Origin: Flectonema sp. DT1601
Lineage: Eukaryota; Euglenozoa; Diplonemea; Diplonemida; Diplonemidae
DNA length: 64,000 nt
Reading direction: 5' to 3'
NCBI GenBank assembly: GCA_964019425.1
Contig: OZ025865.1
Location: 62,001-126,000, forward strand
The notes under the pieces were generated by a model, which did no database searches, was not told where the DNA came from, and saw only the letters and a program-made list of their open reading frames with translations. Positions 52,283 to 61,478 of this stretch are shown here, one piece after another. The position numbers were made by a program, and so were the translations under genes. The stretch's first letter is position 1, and each line of letters begins with the position of its first letter.

Positions 52283-55195
52283 TCACCAGGCAACCGAAAC
52301 ACAGTTCGGAGCAGAAAGGGTCGCCTTAGGAGCAGACTTACCATTCACTGTGATCGTAACATCAGAGAGGGTTCCCGCAGTGAGGCAAAGCTTCCACTGC
52401 TTCTGGTCGTTGCTGAGCTCACCAACAACACCCGGAATGAACACAGGCAGAGAGTACTCTTCGTTGGTCGCGTACGCAGGGTCGAACGAAACAATTCCCT
52501 CAGGAAGGTTCACAACCTGCTTCGTCATCGCCAACAAGGTGTGCCAAAGAGTCATGTAGTACCCGTAGTGGGAAGTGACATAGTTCGATCCCGGGAACCT
52601 CCCGTAGTTTCCTCTGAGGATACCAGCGGCATTCCAAACATCATTCAAACCAGTGCGGATTCTCTTAAACGGAGTCTCAGTTTCCGACAACGCACGCTCC
52701 ACGTCACTGCTCGTCTTCGCATTGCGGAGCAACAGAGCACCGTGATCACCGTTAGCCATCATCCAGATGTCCTGCTCACTGTGACCGTAGCCAGGACGGC
52801 CAGTCAGAATCTTAAGACCGACACCATCGAAGTTCACTTTCTGCTCAGTCTCCAAGTGCTTCATGAGTCTAGTCTCGTTCACGAGTGTCTCGAAACCAAC
52901 AGTGTACGCCAGCGTCTGTGCATAGAAAGTGTCAGCCATGATGGTCTCGTTTCCACCAAAGTACGCAATGTAAGCACCAAGCTCCTCATTCCACATGATG
53001 CTCTCAAACGATTCTTGGGAAACCTTCGCAGCGTTGTTGTACTTCTCCGCTCCAGCCGTGTCTCCCATGAACACACACAGCTCAGCCATACTTCTCATAG
53101 CAAGAATGTGGAATACAGCAGAGTAAGAACAGGTTTCGAACATGTTCAGGCCGAGCATATCATAGGTTGTCTGCAACTTGTACGGCATGTTGTGGAATGT
53201 CGAGACAGAGATCTGCCAGTCAGCGGCCCTCTTCGCAGTTTGAAACCACTCCTTCACAAAGTCTTGGTCGTTGTTCCATCTCAGAAGCTCCAACAAGTAA
53301 ACAATGTACATCGAAGATACATCAGACATCACTCTTCCACAACCGTGCTCGAATCCAGGGTCAATTTTGTCTTTGCAACCACACGCCAACTGCTCATTGA
53401 TCATTCCATTCGAATTCTGCGCTTTTCCCCATCCGACCATCTTGCTCTTCGTCGATTCAGGGAACAACATGATGTACGGAATGTGACGCTCACCGTCGTT
53501 GTGAACTGAATCTATGTTTAGACAGTCGTAGGCCTCCCATTGTCTCCAACGTCCGTCGTGGAACCACATCGCAGATCTCATGTGGTGAAGCTGACCAATC
53601 AACGTGTCTGACATCCAAACAGGAAGAGTGCTCTTCAGAAGGGGGTTCTGGATAGCAAGCGCATCGCCAACAACATCCGTCAACCCAGACATCAGCTGCT
53701 CAGCAGAGTCCGTCGCCGAAGTGAAATACTTCGTGTATTGGTTCCCCAGCATTTGGCTCATGTAGTTGTGGTTTGGGAAGTAGTACCCAAGGACAATCGT
53801 CAAAGTCACCGTCTCTCCAGCTGCCACAGTCTCGTTCACGGAAAGCGAGATCGAGTCGTCCAACGCAACAGTGTTGTCGAGGAACCCGTCAGCGGAAAAC
53901 TGTCCAAACGATTTCTTCGAACCGCTTCCCATCGTCACCTTCCCTCCAGTACCGCACAACGTGTATCCTCCAGACATCGCGGCGTTGCCTCTCTTGTCCA
54001 GACCGACACACTGCGGGCTCTTCTTCGACACAGTCACAGGAGTCCCGCTGTTCACTCCGTCCATGAATGCGTAGTACGGCATCTCCTTGATCAACGAACA
54101 AGTGTTCTTAACCAACTTCCAACTACCACACGCAGCATCGGCAGTGCACTTCGACATGCAAGCAACTTCCGAATCGGTGCTGAAGGTCGACAACACCGTA
54201 CCGTCCCTGTTGATGTTCTCGTTGTACGTCGGCAAGTTGAAAAGAGAAGCCACGTTCACAGACTTCGAACCCTTGTTGGTGAACACCATCGAGAAGGCAA
54301 TCGCAGGGTGGTGCGACTTGGTCATGTTGCCAGCAGACAAACGACCGTATCCGAACAAGGAAATGTCGACGTTCGGCTGTGCGGCATCCTTCACCTGCAG
54401 GCGGGTCATCGGAGACGAGCCTCCGAAGTGCATCTCCGACACTCCCAATCCGGAAACGGCTCCCTCAGGTTGTGTCTGAAGGACGCGGGACCAAGTCTTC
54501 GGACCGTCCTGCACACGGGCAGCGAAGAAGGCGTGCTTTTGCTTAGGGAGTTTAGCGGAACCGGCAGGGCTGTTGTTCTCAACAGTCCACGCAGTGAGAG
54601 TTCCGTCGGCACGAAGTTCGATCGTACCTGCGGCGAGACCTCCCAAAGGAGGAGCAGATCTGATACCGATAGCAGGGTGCGCATCGTCTTCACCGTAAGA
54701 CATTCTCACAACACGAGATGAAAACTGAAGAGTTGAGGTGCTCTCAGCAGGAATTCCATTCTTAAGGAAGCAGCAGCTGCTTCCCTTCTCACAGTTTCCA
54801 AGTTTTGATGGGGCTTTTGGGGCAAACACCCACGCACGGCAATCGACATTTCCGTGACAGGCTGTGTCGCAGTCATCCTGAGTTGCCACAGCAACTTGCA
54901 ACAAATCATATCCAGGCAAGTCAACTCCCTGCTTGATGGCATTTGGTTTCCACTCATTCACTCTGTCGGAGTATACCTGTGGGGCACTACCATAATAAGC
55001 CCAAGCGAATTCTGTCTTCGTAACATTCTCAGGTTCTAAGCAGTTAGCCTCTGCGATGACGATAGCCGTACCGCTGGTGTTCTTCCAAACTCCTTCGTTC
55101 AAGAACGATGCCGACTGCAGCATATCAGACAGATCATCTCCGGCAACTTGGGAAAGCCCCACCGAAAATACCGCAACAGCGGATGAGATTTTCAT
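52283..55195 (-). CDS. Secreted GH116 glycosidase, array gene 7 (type A, inserted cassette)
   Basis: 970 aa. The signal peptide is type A (MKISSAVAVFSVGLSQVAG), but the first PAN module mixes types (PKAPSKLGNCEKGSSCCFLK). It is the most divergent type-A copy: YYGSAPQ, GYDLLQV, SGLGVSEMHF, YMSQMLG, NSNGMINEQLACGCKDKIDP, YDMLGLNMFETCS after the acid/base Asp, and a 2-residue longer loop PGYGHSEQD near 808. Both catalytic acids are present. Its acceptor is the type-A form. It is flanked by remnants of a type-B unit, so it replaced a type-B gene. Confidence 0.9.
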   Translation of the reverse strand: MKISSAVAVFSVGLSQVAGDDLSDMLQSASFLNEGVWKNTSGTAIVIAEANCLEPENVTKTEFAWAYYGSAPQVYSDRVNEWKPNAIKQGVDLPGYDLLQVAVATQDDCDTACHGNVDCRAWVFAPKAPSKLGNCEKGSSCCFLKNGIPAESTSTLQFSSRVVRMSYGEDDAHPAIGIRSAPPLGGLAAGTIELRADGTLTAWTVENNSPAGSAKLPKQKHAFFAARVQDGPKTWSRVLQTQPEGAVSGLGVSEMHFGGSSPMTRLQVKDAAQPNVDISLFGYGRLSAGNMTKSHHPAIAFSMVFTNKGSKSVNVASLFNLPTYNENINRDGTVLSTFSTDSEVACMSKCTADAACGSWKLVKNTCSLIKEMPYYAFMDGVNSGTPVTVSKKSPQCVGLDKRGNAAMSGGYTLCGTGGKVTMGSGSKKSFGQFSADGFLDNTVALDDSISLSVNETVAAGETVTLTIVLGYYFPNHNYMSQMLGNQYTKYFTSATDSAEQLMSGLTDVVGDALAIQNPLLKSTLPVWMSDTLIGQLHHMRSAMWFHDGRWRQWEAYDCLNIDSVHNDGERHIPYIMLFPESTKSKMVGWGKAQNSNGMINEQLACGCKDKIDPGFEHGCGRVMSDVSSMYIVYLLELLRWNNDQDFVKEWFQTAKRAADWQISVSTFHNMPYKLQTTYDMLGLNMFETCSYSAVFHILAMRSMAELCVFMGDTAGAEKYNNAAKVSQESFESIMWNEELGAYIAYFGGNETIMADTFYAQTLAYTVGFETLVNETRLMKHLETEQKVNFDGVGLKILTGRPGYGHSEQDIWMMANGDHGALLLRNAKTSSDVERALSETETPFKRIRTGLNDVWNAAGILRGNYGRFPGSNYVTSHYGYYMTLWHTLLAMTKQVVNLPEGIVSFDPAYATNEEYSLPVFIPGVVGELSNDQKQWKLCLTAGTLSDVTITVNGKSAPKATLSAPNCVSVAW

Positions 55196-55285
55196 TTTGA
55201 AAATACTGAAACAGAAGTTGGTAATGTGACACTAAAACTAAACAGAGAAAAGCGATTCAAAGAATAGCAGGACCAGACTAACAAA

Positions 55286-55513
55286 TGTATGAGAAAAGCT
55301 AATACATATTCAGCTCCAGTCACATTCTCAGGTTCTAAATATATTGAATCTTGCAAAACAATTGCTGTCCCGCTGGTGTTCTTCCAAACTCCCTCGTTCA
55401 AGAACGATGCCGAACCCCATCAGAAATAAAGAAACAACATCTCCTGTTGAACATAACTAAATAAGCATAACAAGACGACAACAAAACATTTCCGCGACAG
55501 CGGAATTCTCATG
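55286..55513 (-). pseudogene. 5' remnant of a type-B GH116 gene
   Basis: On the minus strand this retains the ATG region (MRIP from ATGAGAATTCCGC) and, after an unrelated ~80-bp stretch replacing the rest of the signal peptide, residues equivalent to ~30-63 of a type-B gene (NEGVWKNTSGTAIVLQDS, YLEPENVT.AEY). It then breaks off at the type-A 5' flank of gene 7. About 900 codons are missing. It is a host gene relic left when the gene 7 cassette took its place. Confidence 0.88.
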
Positions 55514-55693
55514 TCTTTGGATAAAGCTGTTCGATTTGAAAATTCATTAATAAGAAAGCTCCAAAACTAACATTAAATAAGAATCACTCTCTGCTCCTCG
55601 TCTATTCAACTTGAGGAGGCAAAAGAAGTCACGAAGTAAGGGAGGAATATATCAAAAAAACAACAGCGGTGGAATATTAAATAATAACAAAAA

Positions 55694-55973
55694 GGTGTTT
55701 AAGACGGAAGATTAAATCTCAAATACAACAATACGTTCTACGATAACTGAAATATTTCCTTGACCCGTCAGTTCGACAGCATAAGGTCGGTGTTTACAAC
55801 TTGCGAAAGATGCCATCAAAGCAAGTTTGAAATAAACGAAATGCCATCAATCAAACTAAAGATACACAAAAAACCTAATCAACCAATCGTGACTTATGAA
55901 TAATAAGTGATCCTGCTTAAGATTTTATTACCAACAGTTCAGATAATTTTGAAAGTCTTCCGTCTTAACCACC
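55694..55973. mobile_element. 280-bp element with 20-bp inverted ends, copy 4
   Basis: Lies in the type-B 5' flank of the gene remnant at the same offset as the other copies. Confidence 0.6.
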
Positions 55974-56351
55974 AAATGAAACGTTTAATTGTCTTGACTG
56001 CAATTTACGGGGATGTAAAAACCCGCCAGCCAAAAGCAATATAGCGAGGCGATCGAATTACTCAGCTTCACGGCTTCTCAAACCTCACCTGAATGCATAA
56101 AAAATAACCAGAGAGCAAATCTCTTTAAACGAGTACAAACTATGAAGAATTAAAACAACGTTGATAAAAAAAAATGATAAAGAAAGATGGCTGGTTAAAT
56201 ATTCCATGCGAACAGAAGATGCCGTATCTTTGAAGCCCCGTCTCTTTATAAAATAAAAGAAATCTAAAGCACTACGTTATTTTCGAATACAATATTCTCA
56301 AACACAGTTAGTTACCATCTTTCAATAATAAGAAACAAACAGAAAAAAAGA

Positions 56352-56381
56352 CAACTAACCACTTGTACTGGCGGACGTCGT
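56352..56381. promoter_or_regulatory. Conserved 3'-flank hairpin, gene 8
   Basis: Type-B-like but partly decayed (AACTAACCAC at the left arm against GGCGGACGTCGTT). About 120 nt 3' of the stop. Confidence 0.45.
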
Positions 56382-56498
56382 TACACAAAAAAGAGTTGGA
56401 AATCAACTCCACACACATTCAACAGGTCACAAATCAATTATATCATAAATGAAGTTCAAAGAACACATCTCATCACTGCATCACAACTCTGCACTTCC

Positions 56499-59402
56499 TC
56501 ACCACGCAACCGAAACACAGTTCGGAGCAGAAAGGGTCGCCTTCGGAGCAGACTTACCATTCACTGTGATCGTAACATCAGAGAGGGTTCCCGCAGTGAG
56601 GCAAAGCTTCCACTGCTTCTGGTCGTTGCTGAGCTCACTAACAACACCCGGAATGAACACAGGCAGAGAGTACTCTTCGTTGGTCGCGTACGCAGGGTCG
56701 AACGAAACAATTCCCTCAGGAAGGTTCACAACCTGCTTCGTCATCGCCAACAAGGTGTGCCAAAGAGTCATGTAGTACCCGTAGTGGGAAGTGACATAGT
56801 TCGATCCCGGAAACCTCCCGTAGTTTCCTCTGAGGATACCAGCGGCATTCCAAACATCATTCAAACCAGTGCGGATTCTCTTGAATGGAGTCTCAGTTTC
56901 CGACAACGCACGCTCCACGTCACTGCTCGTCTTCGCATTGCGGAGCAACAGAGCACCGTGATCACCGTTAGCCATCATCCAGATGTCAGGGTCACTGTGA
57001 CCTGCACGGCCAGTCAGAATCTGAAGACCGACACCATCGAAGTTCACTTTCTGCTCAGTCTCCAAGTGCTTCATGAGTCTAGTCTCGTTCACGAGTGTCT
57101 CCAAACCAACAGTGTACGCCAGCGTCTGTGCATAGAAAGTGTCAGCCATGATGGTCTCGTTTCCACCAAAGTACGCAATGTAAGCACCAAGCTCCTCATT
57201 CCACATGATGCTCTCAAACGATTCCTGGGAAACCTTCGCAGCGTTGTTGTACTTCTCCGCTCCAGCCGTGTCTCCCATGAACACACACAACTCAGCCATA
57301 CTTCTCATAGCAAGAATGTGGAATACAGCAGAGTAAGAACACGTTTCGTACTGGTTCAGGCCGAGCACGTCGTAAGTAGTCTGCAACTTGTACGGCATGT
57401 TGTGGAATGTCGAGACAGAGATCTGCCAGTCAGCGGCCTTCTTCGCAGTTTGAAACCACTCCTTCACAAAGTCTTGGTCGTTGTTCCATCTCAGAAGCTC
57501 CAACAAGTAAACAATGTACATCGAAGATACGTCAGACATCACTCTTCCACAACCGTGCTCGAATTGAGAGTCAATTGCACCTTTGCAACCACACGCCAAC
57601 TGTTCATTGATCATTCCATTCGAATTCTGCGCTTTTCCCCATCCGACCATCTTGTTTTTAGTAGATTCAGGGAACAACATGATGTACGGAATGTGACGCT
57701 CACCGTCGTTGTGAACAGAGTCCATGTTCACACAGTCGTAGGCCTCCCATTGTCTCCAACGTCCGTCGTGGAACCACATCGCAGATCTCATGTGGTGAAG
57801 CTGACCCAACAACGTGTCTGACATCCAAACAGGAAGAGTGCTCTTCTGAAGGGGTTTCTGGATAGCAAGCGCATCGCCAACAACATCCGTCAACCCAGAC
57901 ATCAGCTGCTCAGCGGAGTCCTTTGCTGAAGTGAAATACTTCGTGTATTGGTTCCCCAGCATTTGGTTCAAGTAGTTGTGGTTTGGGAAGTAGTACCCAA
58001 GGACAATCGTCAAAGTCACCGTCTCTCCAGCTGCCACAGTCTCGTTCACGGAAAGCGAGATCGAGTCGTCCAACGCAACAGTGTTGTCGAGGAACCCGTC
58101 AGCGGAAAACTGTCCAAACGATTTCTTCGAACCGCTTCCCATCGTCACCTTCCCTCCAGTACCGCACAACGTGTATCCTCCAGACATCGCGGCGTTGCCT
58201 CTCTTGTCCAGACCGACACACTGCGGGCTCTTCTTCGACACAGTCACAGGAGTCCCGCTGTTCACTCCGTCCATGAATGCGTAGTACGGCATCTCCTTGA
58301 TCAACGAACAAGTGTTCTTAACCAACTTCCAACTACCACACGCAGCATCGGCAGTGCACTTCGACATGCAAGCAACCTCTGAACCGGTGCTGAAGGTCGA
58401 CAACACCGTACCGTCCCTGTTGATGTTCTCGTTGTACGTCGGCAAGTTGAAAAGAGAAGCCACGTTCACAGACTTCGAACCCTTGTTGGTGAACACCATC
58501 GAGAAGGCAATCGCAGGGTGGTGCGACTTGGTCATGTTGCCAGCAGACAAACGACCGTATCCGAACAGGGAAATGTCGACGTTCGGCTGTGCGGCATCCT
58601 TCACTTGCAGGCGGGTCATCGGTGGTGAACCCCCGAAGTGCATCTCCGACACTCCCGATCCGGAAACGGCTCCCTCAGGTTGTGTCTGAAGGACGCGGGA
58701 CCAAGTCTTCGGACCGTCCTGCACACGGGCAGCGAAGAAGGCGTGCTTTTGCTTAGGGAGTTTCGCAGAACCACCAGGGCTGTTGTTCTCAACGGTCCAC
58801 GCAGTGAGAGTTCCGTCGGCACGAAGTTCGATCGTACCCGTGGCGAGACCTCCCAAAGGTGGAGCAGACCGCACTCCAACAGCAGGGTGCGCATCGTCTT
58901 CACCGTAAGACATTCTCACAACACGAGAAGACAACTGAAGGGTTGAGGTGATCTCAGCAGGAATTCCATTCTTAAGGTAGCAGCAATTACTTCCTTTAGA
59001 ACAACCACCAAGGGCTGTTTTAGCCTCGGTGTAAACCCAAGCCCGACAAGACACGTTTCCGTGACAGGCTGTGTCGCAGTCATCCTGAGTTGCCACAGCA
59101 ACCTGCGACAAATTATATCCAGGCAAGTCAACTCCCTGCTTGATGGCATTTGGTTTCCACTCATTCACTCTGTCGGAGTACACCTGCGGGTAAGAGCTGC
59201 CTCCAGCCCAAGCAAACTCAGCCCTCGTAATATTTTCAGGTTCTAAATCTCGAGCTTCTTGCATGACGATAGCCGTACCACTGGTGTTCTTCCAAATACC
59301 AACATTCATGAATGTTGTTGATTGCAGAAGCTGAGACAAGTCTGCTGCTGCGACTTCAGAAAGTCCCAAAGTTAGAGAAGCAAAAACTGAATACAGTTTC
59401 AT
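56499..59402 (-). CDS. Secreted GH116 glycosidase, array gene 8 (divergent type)
   Basis: 967 aa from the ATG at 59402. The frame extends a further 42 codons upstream, but a CACCTTCCTCCCAG acceptor lies 12 nt before this ATG and the signal peptide MKLYSVFASLTLGLSEVAA starts here. The N-terminal ~165 residues are the most divergent in the array (STTFMNVGIW, MQEARDLEPENITRAEFAW, GGSSYPQ, VYTEAKTALGGCSKGSNCCY). From about res. 175 it becomes nearly identical to the others, which suggests that gene conversion has homogenised the catalytic part. Patches: NSNGMINEQLACGCKGAIDS, RAGHSDPD, SNYVTS. Both catalytic acids are present. It is the most upstream gene in the array and may be the oldest. Confidence 0.9.
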   Translation of the reverse strand: MKLYSVFASLTLGLSEVAAADLSQLLQSTTFMNVGIWKNTSGTAIVMQEARDLEPENITRAEFAWAGGSSYPQVYSDRVNEWKPNAIKQGVDLPGYNLSQVAVATQDDCDTACHGNVSCRAWVYTEAKTALGGCSKGSNCCYLKNGIPAEITSTLQLSSRVVRMSYGEDDAHPAVGVRSAPPLGGLATGTIELRADGTLTAWTVENNSPGGSAKLPKQKHAFFAARVQDGPKTWSRVLQTQPEGAVSGSGVSEMHFGGSPPMTRLQVKDAAQPNVDISLFGYGRLSAGNMTKSHHPAIAFSMVFTNKGSKSVNVASLFNLPTYNENINRDGTVLSTFSTGSEVACMSKCTADAACGSWKLVKNTCSLIKEMPYYAFMDGVNSGTPVTVSKKSPQCVGLDKRGNAAMSGGYTLCGTGGKVTMGSGSKKSFGQFSADGFLDNTVALDDSISLSVNETVAAGETVTLTIVLGYYFPNHNYLNQMLGNQYTKYFTSAKDSAEQLMSGLTDVVGDALAIQKPLQKSTLPVWMSDTLLGQLHHMRSAMWFHDGRWRQWEAYDCVNMDSVHNDGERHIPYIMLFPESTKNKMVGWGKAQNSNGMINEQLACGCKGAIDSQFEHGCGRVMSDVSSMYIVYLLELLRWNNDQDFVKEWFQTAKKAADWQISVSTFHNMPYKLQTTYDVLGLNQYETCSYSAVFHILAMRSMAELCVFMGDTAGAEKYNNAAKVSQESFESIMWNEELGAYIAYFGGNETIMADTFYAQTLAYTVGLETLVNETRLMKHLETEQKVNFDGVGLQILTGRAGHSDPDIWMMANGDHGALLLRNAKTSSDVERALSETETPFKRIRTGLNDVWNAAGILRGNYGRFPGSNYVTSHYGYYMTLWHTLLAMTKQVVNLPEGIVSFDPAYATNEEYSLPVFIPGVVSELSNDQKQWKLCLTAGTLSDVTITVNGKSAPKATLSAPNCVSVAW

Positions 59403-59554
59403 CTTGTGAATTAGCTGGGAGGAAGGTGTACTTAGGCTAATTGCATTACTTGGATATAAAGGTATAAAGGAGAGCCTGCGAGAGCAGTTAACAAACACGC
59501 GAACTGCAGATAATGTGAGAAGAGTCAAATAAAAGATATAAGTAAACCTATGCT
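59403..59554. other. 5' flank of GH116 gene 8 and junction with the 2-kb array
   Basis: Holds the CACCTTCCTCCCAG acceptor. At about 59555 the sequence changes abruptly to the tandem 2-kb unit. Confidence 0.7.
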
Positions 59555-59708
59555 ATTGTACCACACATTTGATTTGTTCATCACCTCCGTTCATTACGAT
59601 GTTGTTTAACGCCAACACCATGCCTCCTCGAGCTGCTTTACAGCCTGCTGGTGCTGAAAAAATAACTCCTTCTCTGATAACCAAAATAGCAAATGCATCG
59701 ACGACCAT
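59553..59708 (-). pseudogene. 3'-truncated Sm/LSm-like gene at the array edge
   Basis: Matches the first ~50 codons of the intact copies (MVVDAFA..., through GGDEQIKCVVQ), then ends because the duplicated unit stops here and GH116 flanking DNA begins. Three substitutions against the other copies (NLV to ILV, IIS to IFS, RGDM to RGGM) fall within ~30 codons, as expected for a copy no longer under selection. The Sm2 part is absent. Confidence 0.75.
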
Positions 59709-60048
59709 TTCTTGTTTAGTGGGGTAAAAATAACACAAAAAGAAACAAGAGTCTGTTGGAAAATTAATTTTTATTTACAAAATATAAAAATACAAACCAA
59801 CAAATCAATAACTTATCAACCCCCTTGTAAATACAACTACCTCACACGAACAACAAAGCTTACGCTGGCTAACCAACTAGCTGCCTACTGCGTAGCTAGT
59901 TTACCAAATAAACAAATTTGTTTTACTTTTTTTTTATTCGAATCCTTCAGGAGACATAAAAGCAAAAAACTGATCCACCCAAAAGAAAATACTATACACG
60001 AAAAAAATAAATAAATGACACCTAAAGATGAATAATAAAACTAAACTA

Positions 60049-60264
60049 TCAACAAGACAAAGCTTTTGGTATCTCCAATGCAGGCTCTCCATACGAATTC
60101 GGTGTGGACTTTCGCAAGACATCCGAAGCTTTTGAAAACCTCTGCGACGCAGCCAGTAGAAGAAGAACCTTGCTTCCCAGAAAGAGGTTTCTACCTGTAC
60201 TGCAGCAGGTATTGTAGATGTCCTCAGAAGTCATAATCAAATGTATTTTACATTGGTTCGACAT
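60049..60264 (-). CDS. Unrecognised 71-aa frame, unit 1
   Basis: ATG at 60264; encodes MSNQCKIHLIMTSEDIYNTC..., then GSKVLLLLAASQRFSKASDV and a C-terminus with YGEPALEIPKAL. Identical in unit 2. Possible splice sites inside (CAG/GTAGAA; TGCGTCGCAG) allow an alternative product. No family was recognised. It may be part of the neighbouring retroelement fossil or a small host gene. Confidence 0.35.
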   Translation of the reverse strand: MSNQCKIHLIMTSEDIYNTCCSTGRNLFLGSKVLLLLAASQRFSKASDVLRKSTPNSYGEPALEIPKALSC

Positions 60265-60507
60265 AAAATGATTGATGTCGTAACGTAATTCTTTAATTTA
60301 ATTCACTTCTTTTCTTTCTTCTTGCGAAGGAGGAGGAGGAGCAGGAGGGGAAAGACGTTTCTTTATTTGATGTAAGTGATGTTTTTATGTATCAAAAAAA
60401 AGGTGTGTAGGGAGAGAAATATAATTTTCTTTTTTTAAAACAATTAATTATACATTAATGTTTGAATTAGTTAAAGACAACTGTTTTTCAACATCTGTCA
60501 AGGATGC

Positions 60508-60566
60508 CGTGACTTGGTTTGATGCTTTGCTTAGCCTTTTTTGAAGTAACTAGTCAGGTTTCGAAA
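60508..60566. repeat. Dispersed ~58-bp motif, copy 2
   Basis: Related to 5831-5890. Lies between the RNase H-like fragment and the 71-aa frame of unit 1. Confidence 0.65.
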
Positions 60567-60774
60567 GAAAAGAAAGAAGGGGAGTGAAAAGGGAATGTTC
60601 CAGTGTAGGTAAAAAACACTCTGCAAATGTAGTAAAAAACTCTGCATTATAAATTAAATGCTCGAATTGAGTTTTAATTAATATCTTTTTTAAAAAAAAT
60701 CGTGTCACCTGAAAAAAAGCAATTCAGGTTTTCTATAACACGGCAAAGTGTTTCTCATATTACCTTCTAAAAGA

Positions 60775-61037
60775 TTACTTCTCAATATAAACATATTGGG
60801 ATGGAAGGCAAAAACCTTCGACGGGATGTAAACTCGATCCCGCCTCCTCAAGCTTCTTCATAACAAACTCTAGCATGTGTGAAGCCTTGGCAACTAAGGT
60901 ATAACCACGTCTCGCGGCCGCCACTACCGCCATGTTGTCCACATGGGCACAGATCTCCATCGGTGTGTTGCCATCTATAACTCGTAGAATACCTCTGCAG
61001 AGAGCAAACATTTGTTTGTGCGCAACCGGAAACAAGC
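60775..61037 (-). mobile_element. Retroelement RNase H-like fragment (fossil), unit 1
   Basis: The ~86 residues (FALCRGILRVIDGNTPMEIC, AHVDNMAVVAAARRG, LEFVMKKLEEAGSSLHPV) fit the RNase H region of reverse-transcribing elements of the LTR/DIRS kin, where a VDN.AVV..ARRG stretch holds an active-site Asp. No reverse transcriptase, integrase/recombinase or terminal repeats are seen nearby, so it is a broken fragment. It was copied along with the 2-kb unit. Confidence 0.45.
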
Positions 61038-61478
61038 CTATAAAGCAATTTGTATTTGTATTTTGTGGGTATATAAATTTTAGTTTATATATTGTCAGTT
61101 TTTTTCAAAAAAAAATAGCTTCTTAGTAAACAAGAAAAAACCAAAAAAAAAGAAAAACGAGAACATAATAATAATAATAACGGAGTGAAAGGGTTAAATG
61201 GTTGATTTTGCACAATAATGAAATTGCTTTCATATATAATTGTTGGATCTGACCAAGGAGAAGCAATGGAGAAGCACAGTTCTATCTATACGAGTAGGTA
61301 TCCGTTAAGCACACCAACTATCACATGGGTGGCTCACTAGAAGTTTCTAAATTACGAAATTAATTATTCTACTCCACACCAACACTGATACCGATGTGTC
61401 ACTAGCTGACACAGGAGTCTCAAAGGAACTACTAAACTTCTCTCTGTACTATAAAACAAGACAGTGGATAAACGATGA
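61037..61478. other. Spacer in unit 1, nothing recognised
   Basis: AT-rich DNA with a short ATA/ATT repeat near 61168. Repeated at ~63160-63596. No gene seen. Confidence 0.5.

Larger units (their letters stand above)
55196..56498. other. Composite spacer between GH116 genes 7 and 8
   Basis: 1303 bp. Type-A 5' flank of gene 7 (to ~55275), then the 5' remnant of a type-B gene, its type-B 5' flank with the 280-bp element (55694-55973), a short unique stretch, and the 3' flank of gene 8 with a hairpin. Confidence 0.8.

Noticed and set aside
28414-58946. Long + strand frames (up to 417 aa) opposite the GH116 genes
   Set aside because: They are antisense shadows caused by the codon bias of the GH116 genes; they recur identically in each copy, are rich in Arg/His/Ser, and end where copies differ.
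59360-59528. N-terminal extension of GH116 gene 8 (42 extra codons)
   Set aside because: A strong acceptor lies between it and the internal ATG, and the internal ATG begins a proper signal peptide matching the other copies.
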